Shown here in pieces: positions 62,413 to 64,000 of a DNA stretch of 64,000 nucleotides (positions are counted from its first letter, which is position 1; each line of letters opens with the position of its first letter). The DNA lies in NCBI RefSeq assembly GCF_963667685.1, contig NZ_OY763931.1, positions 1,317,501 to 1,381,500 on the forward strand, given 5' to 3'. The DNA comes from Maridesulfovibrio sp. GTDB taxonomy: Bacteria; Desulfobacterota; Desulfovibrionia; Desulfovibrionales; Desulfovibrionaceae. The translations under genes were made by a program, and so were the position numbers. Under the pieces are notes generated by a model. That model saw only the letters and a list, made by a program, of their open reading frames with translations. It was not told where the DNA came from and did not search any database.

Positions 62413-63441
62413 TTAATCTTCCTTGCTTAACTCTGCTTCAAGTGCCTTTATACGCTTTTCTAGCGCAGACATCTTCTTTGCCATATCAGGCAATTTTCTA
62501 TGATATATGGATGATCTTAAAAAATTACCTTTTTCCAGAAGCGGGGAACCTGCGCCCATAAATCCGGCAGGGACATCGTTTGTCACCCCGGCCTGGGCAC
62601 CGATCATGGCGCCATCTCCGATTTTTATATTATCCACAAGTCCGGCTTGAGCAGCAAGAATTACGGAATTACCGAGCTTGGTGCTGCCTGCAACTCCGGA
62701 CTGGGAGATAACAAGACAATCTTCGCCTGTGGTTACGTTATGAGCAATCTGGACAAGGTTGTCTATTTTAGTTCCGGCACCGATTCTGGTTACGTCAAGG
62801 GCAGCGCGGTCGATACAGGTATTTGCACCTACTTCAACCTGATCCTGCAACTCGACAGTACCGATCTGAGGGATCTTCATATGCTTGCCGGAAACCTGAG
62901 CATACCCAAAACCATCACCGCCGATAACTGAACCGGGCTGAATGATGACTCCGGTACCGATAACAGTCCCGGCCATGATCGAACAATTCGGATAAATTAT
63001 GCATCCCGGTCCGATAACAACATCTTCACCAACATAAGTACCGGAAAAGACTTTACAGTTAGGACCGACCTTTGCCCCCTTGCCGATAAAAGCAAAAGGA
63101 TAAACAGTAGCGCTCTCGTCAACTTGTGCATCAGGATGAATAAAGGCCAGCTCATGAATTCCATCCACGCACCCCTGAGGGCGGGAAAAAACATGCATGG
63201 CTTTGGCAAGATCCATGTAGGGATTCTCGCTGATTAGAGCGGACTCAACCTGATCTGCATATTTTTCTTCAAGCACAATAGCTGCAGCTTTAGTAGTCTT
63301 CAGCGCAGCTTCATATTTAGCATTCGCCAAAAAGGACAGTTCTGAAGGACCGGCCAGTTCGAGTGTATTAAGACCCGTAATTTCCTTGTCCTTGCCCGCC
63401 ATCTTCAGGCCGATAAGGCCGCCTAGTTCTGAGAGAAGCAT
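62413..63441 (-). CDS. lpxD: UDP-3-O-(3-hydroxymyristoyl)glucosamine N-acyltransferase LpxD
   Basis: 342 residues. N-terminal uridine-binding domain (GPSELSFLANAKYEAALKTT), then hexapeptide repeats with catalytic His in NLVQIAHNVTTGEDCLV, and a C-terminal helix (MSALEKRIKALEAELSKE). Five bp after the skp-like gene. Confidence 0.95.
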   Translation of the reverse strand: MLLSELGGLIGLKMAGKDKEITGLNTLELAGPSELSFLANAKYEAALKTTKAAAIVLEEKYADQVESALISENPYMDLAKAMHVFSRPQGCVDGIHELAFIHPDAQVDESATVYPFAFIGKGAKVGPNCKVFSGTYVGEDVVIGPGCIIYPNCSIMAGTVIGTGVIIQPGSVIGGDGFGYAQVSGKHMKIPQIGTVELQDQVEVGANTCIDRAALDVTRIGAGTKIDNLVQIAHNVTTGEDCLVISQSGVAGSTKLGNSVILAAQAGLVDNIKIGDGAMIGAQAGVTNDVPAGFMGAGSPLLEKGNFLRSSIYHRKLPDMAKKMSALEKRIKALEAELSKED

Positions 63442-63446
63442 AAGCC

Positions 63447-63974
63447 TTACTTCTTGCCTGCTCTGAATGCGCGGTTCATTTCAAGCAGCAGCTGGTTTGT
63501 GATATCAATGCTGTCATCCACGTACAGAAAACCGGATGTTTTCTTGTCGTAGATCGCAGTGTAACCATTTTTCTTACCATAATCGGTAACGATTTTTTTG
63601 AGCAGATCGATGACAGGTGTTGCTACCTTTTTTTCTTCCATCTGCATTTTGCGCTGAGTTGCCTGAGCAAGGTCCTGATAATCTCTTACCTTGCGTTTGA
63701 ACTCAAGTTCTTTATCCTGCTTTGCTTCGAGAGAAAGAACGAGAGCCTGCTTCTGCAGTTCCTGCTTGAGGGTTTCAAGTTCATGCTGTTTGGTTTCAAG
63801 CTGTTTTTTTGCAGTTTCGAATCTCTTCTCCATTTTCTTCTGGGCGTCCTGACCTACCTCAGAGTCTTTTATCAGTTTAGCCATGGATGCTACCGCAATT
63901 TTCTGGGGTGCGGCGAAGGCAGAACTCTGAAAAGCAAAAACCAGAACCAATACTGCAAAAAGAATTTTACGCAT
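63447..63974 (-). CDS. OmpH/Skp family periplasmic chaperone
   Basis: 175 residues. Signal peptide (about 1-21, ending SAFA-AP), then the long coiled-coil arms of Skp (KKQLETKQHELETLKQELQK) and a short beta-core. Carries outer-membrane proteins through the periplasm. Head of the visible lipid A operon; bamA commonly lies upstream in this order but is outside the window. Confidence 0.92.
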   Translation of the reverse strand: MRKILFAVLVLVFAFQSSAFAAPQKIAVASMAKLIKDSEVGQDAQKKMEKRFETAKKQLETKQHELETLKQELQKQALVLSLEAKQDKELEFKRKVRDYQDLAQATQRKMQMEEKKVATPVIDLLKKIVTDYGKKNGYTAIYDKKTSGFLYVDDSIDITNQLLLEMNRAFRAGKK

Positions 63975-64000
63975 TTTAAAAACACTCCTTATAATTCCTG

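Overview
The window looks like chromosome of a marine, Gram-negative, anaerobic delta-proteobacterium of the Desulfovibrio/Maridesulfovibrio type. The reasons are a complete Tol-Pal block, an lpxD-fabZ-lpxA-lpxI lipid A block with Skp, a paaK-ACT pair, paired MinD-like ATPases with inserted ferredoxin domains, DUF5320/CGGC iron-sulfur style small proteins, and moderate base composition that becomes AT-rich around 17-24 kb. This placement rests on gene content alone. No rRNA, tRNA, CRISPR array, transposase or integrase was seen.

Layout. 1-8.3 kb: end of an S9 peptidase, then minus-strand dgt, a periplasmic binding protein, a flavin disulfide reductase and glucokinase, a MotA/MotB-type pair and a metallo-beta-lactamase-fold hydrolase. 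8.5-15.5 kb: maf followed by an unusual accessory region. 15.5-27 kb: accessory genes (DUF1566, ABM, binding proteins, an outer-membrane-like barrel, PfpI, LysE, GGDEF, cyclase, a CII-like regulator). 27.1-37.7 kb: pgpA, then pal-tolB-tolA-tolR-tolQ, a sirtuin, a PHP hydrolase, a bifunctional nuclease, miaB, gpmI and rsfS, all on the minus strand. 38-50 kb: paaK-ACT, a ClbS-like protein, rtcB, glycosyltransferase, Hpt, kup, a group of kinases, cutA and a cytochrome. 49.7-57.3 kb: nth-tgt, YihY, AsmA, DUF89. 57.4-60.2 kb: a Fe-S/ATPase operon behind a clear sigma-54 promoter. 60.3-64 kb: the lipid A operon.

The most interesting region is 8990-12207. The last 79 bp of maf, from the codons for the conserved NVVGLPL motif to the stop, recur as three further intact-frame copies (9855, 10075, 11522). 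A related 67-68 bp terminal sequence starting CACACAACTCCCCA (or a variant) precedes each of these three copies and a fourth, truncated core at 12208, at constant spacing. The repeats divide the DNA into four units of about 0.87, 0.22, 1.45 and 0.69 kb. These carry, respectively, a 49-codon orphan gene with its own promoter and terminator, no gene, a GGDEF protein, and a ParD/ParE locus whose toxin is gutted. It reads like a cassette array grown by serial insertion at the 3' end of maf, each newcomer restoring the Maf C-terminus. No recombinase is present in the window. Degenerate relatives of the same repeats lie near 15.1-15.4 kb.

Smaller points of note are a perfect -24/-12 promoter at 57416, a near-perfect 22 bp palindrome before the PfpI gene, an intrinsic terminator in the paaK leader, and an overlapping pair of phosphotransferase-like genes whose APS-kinase-like member lacks the APS kinase signature.
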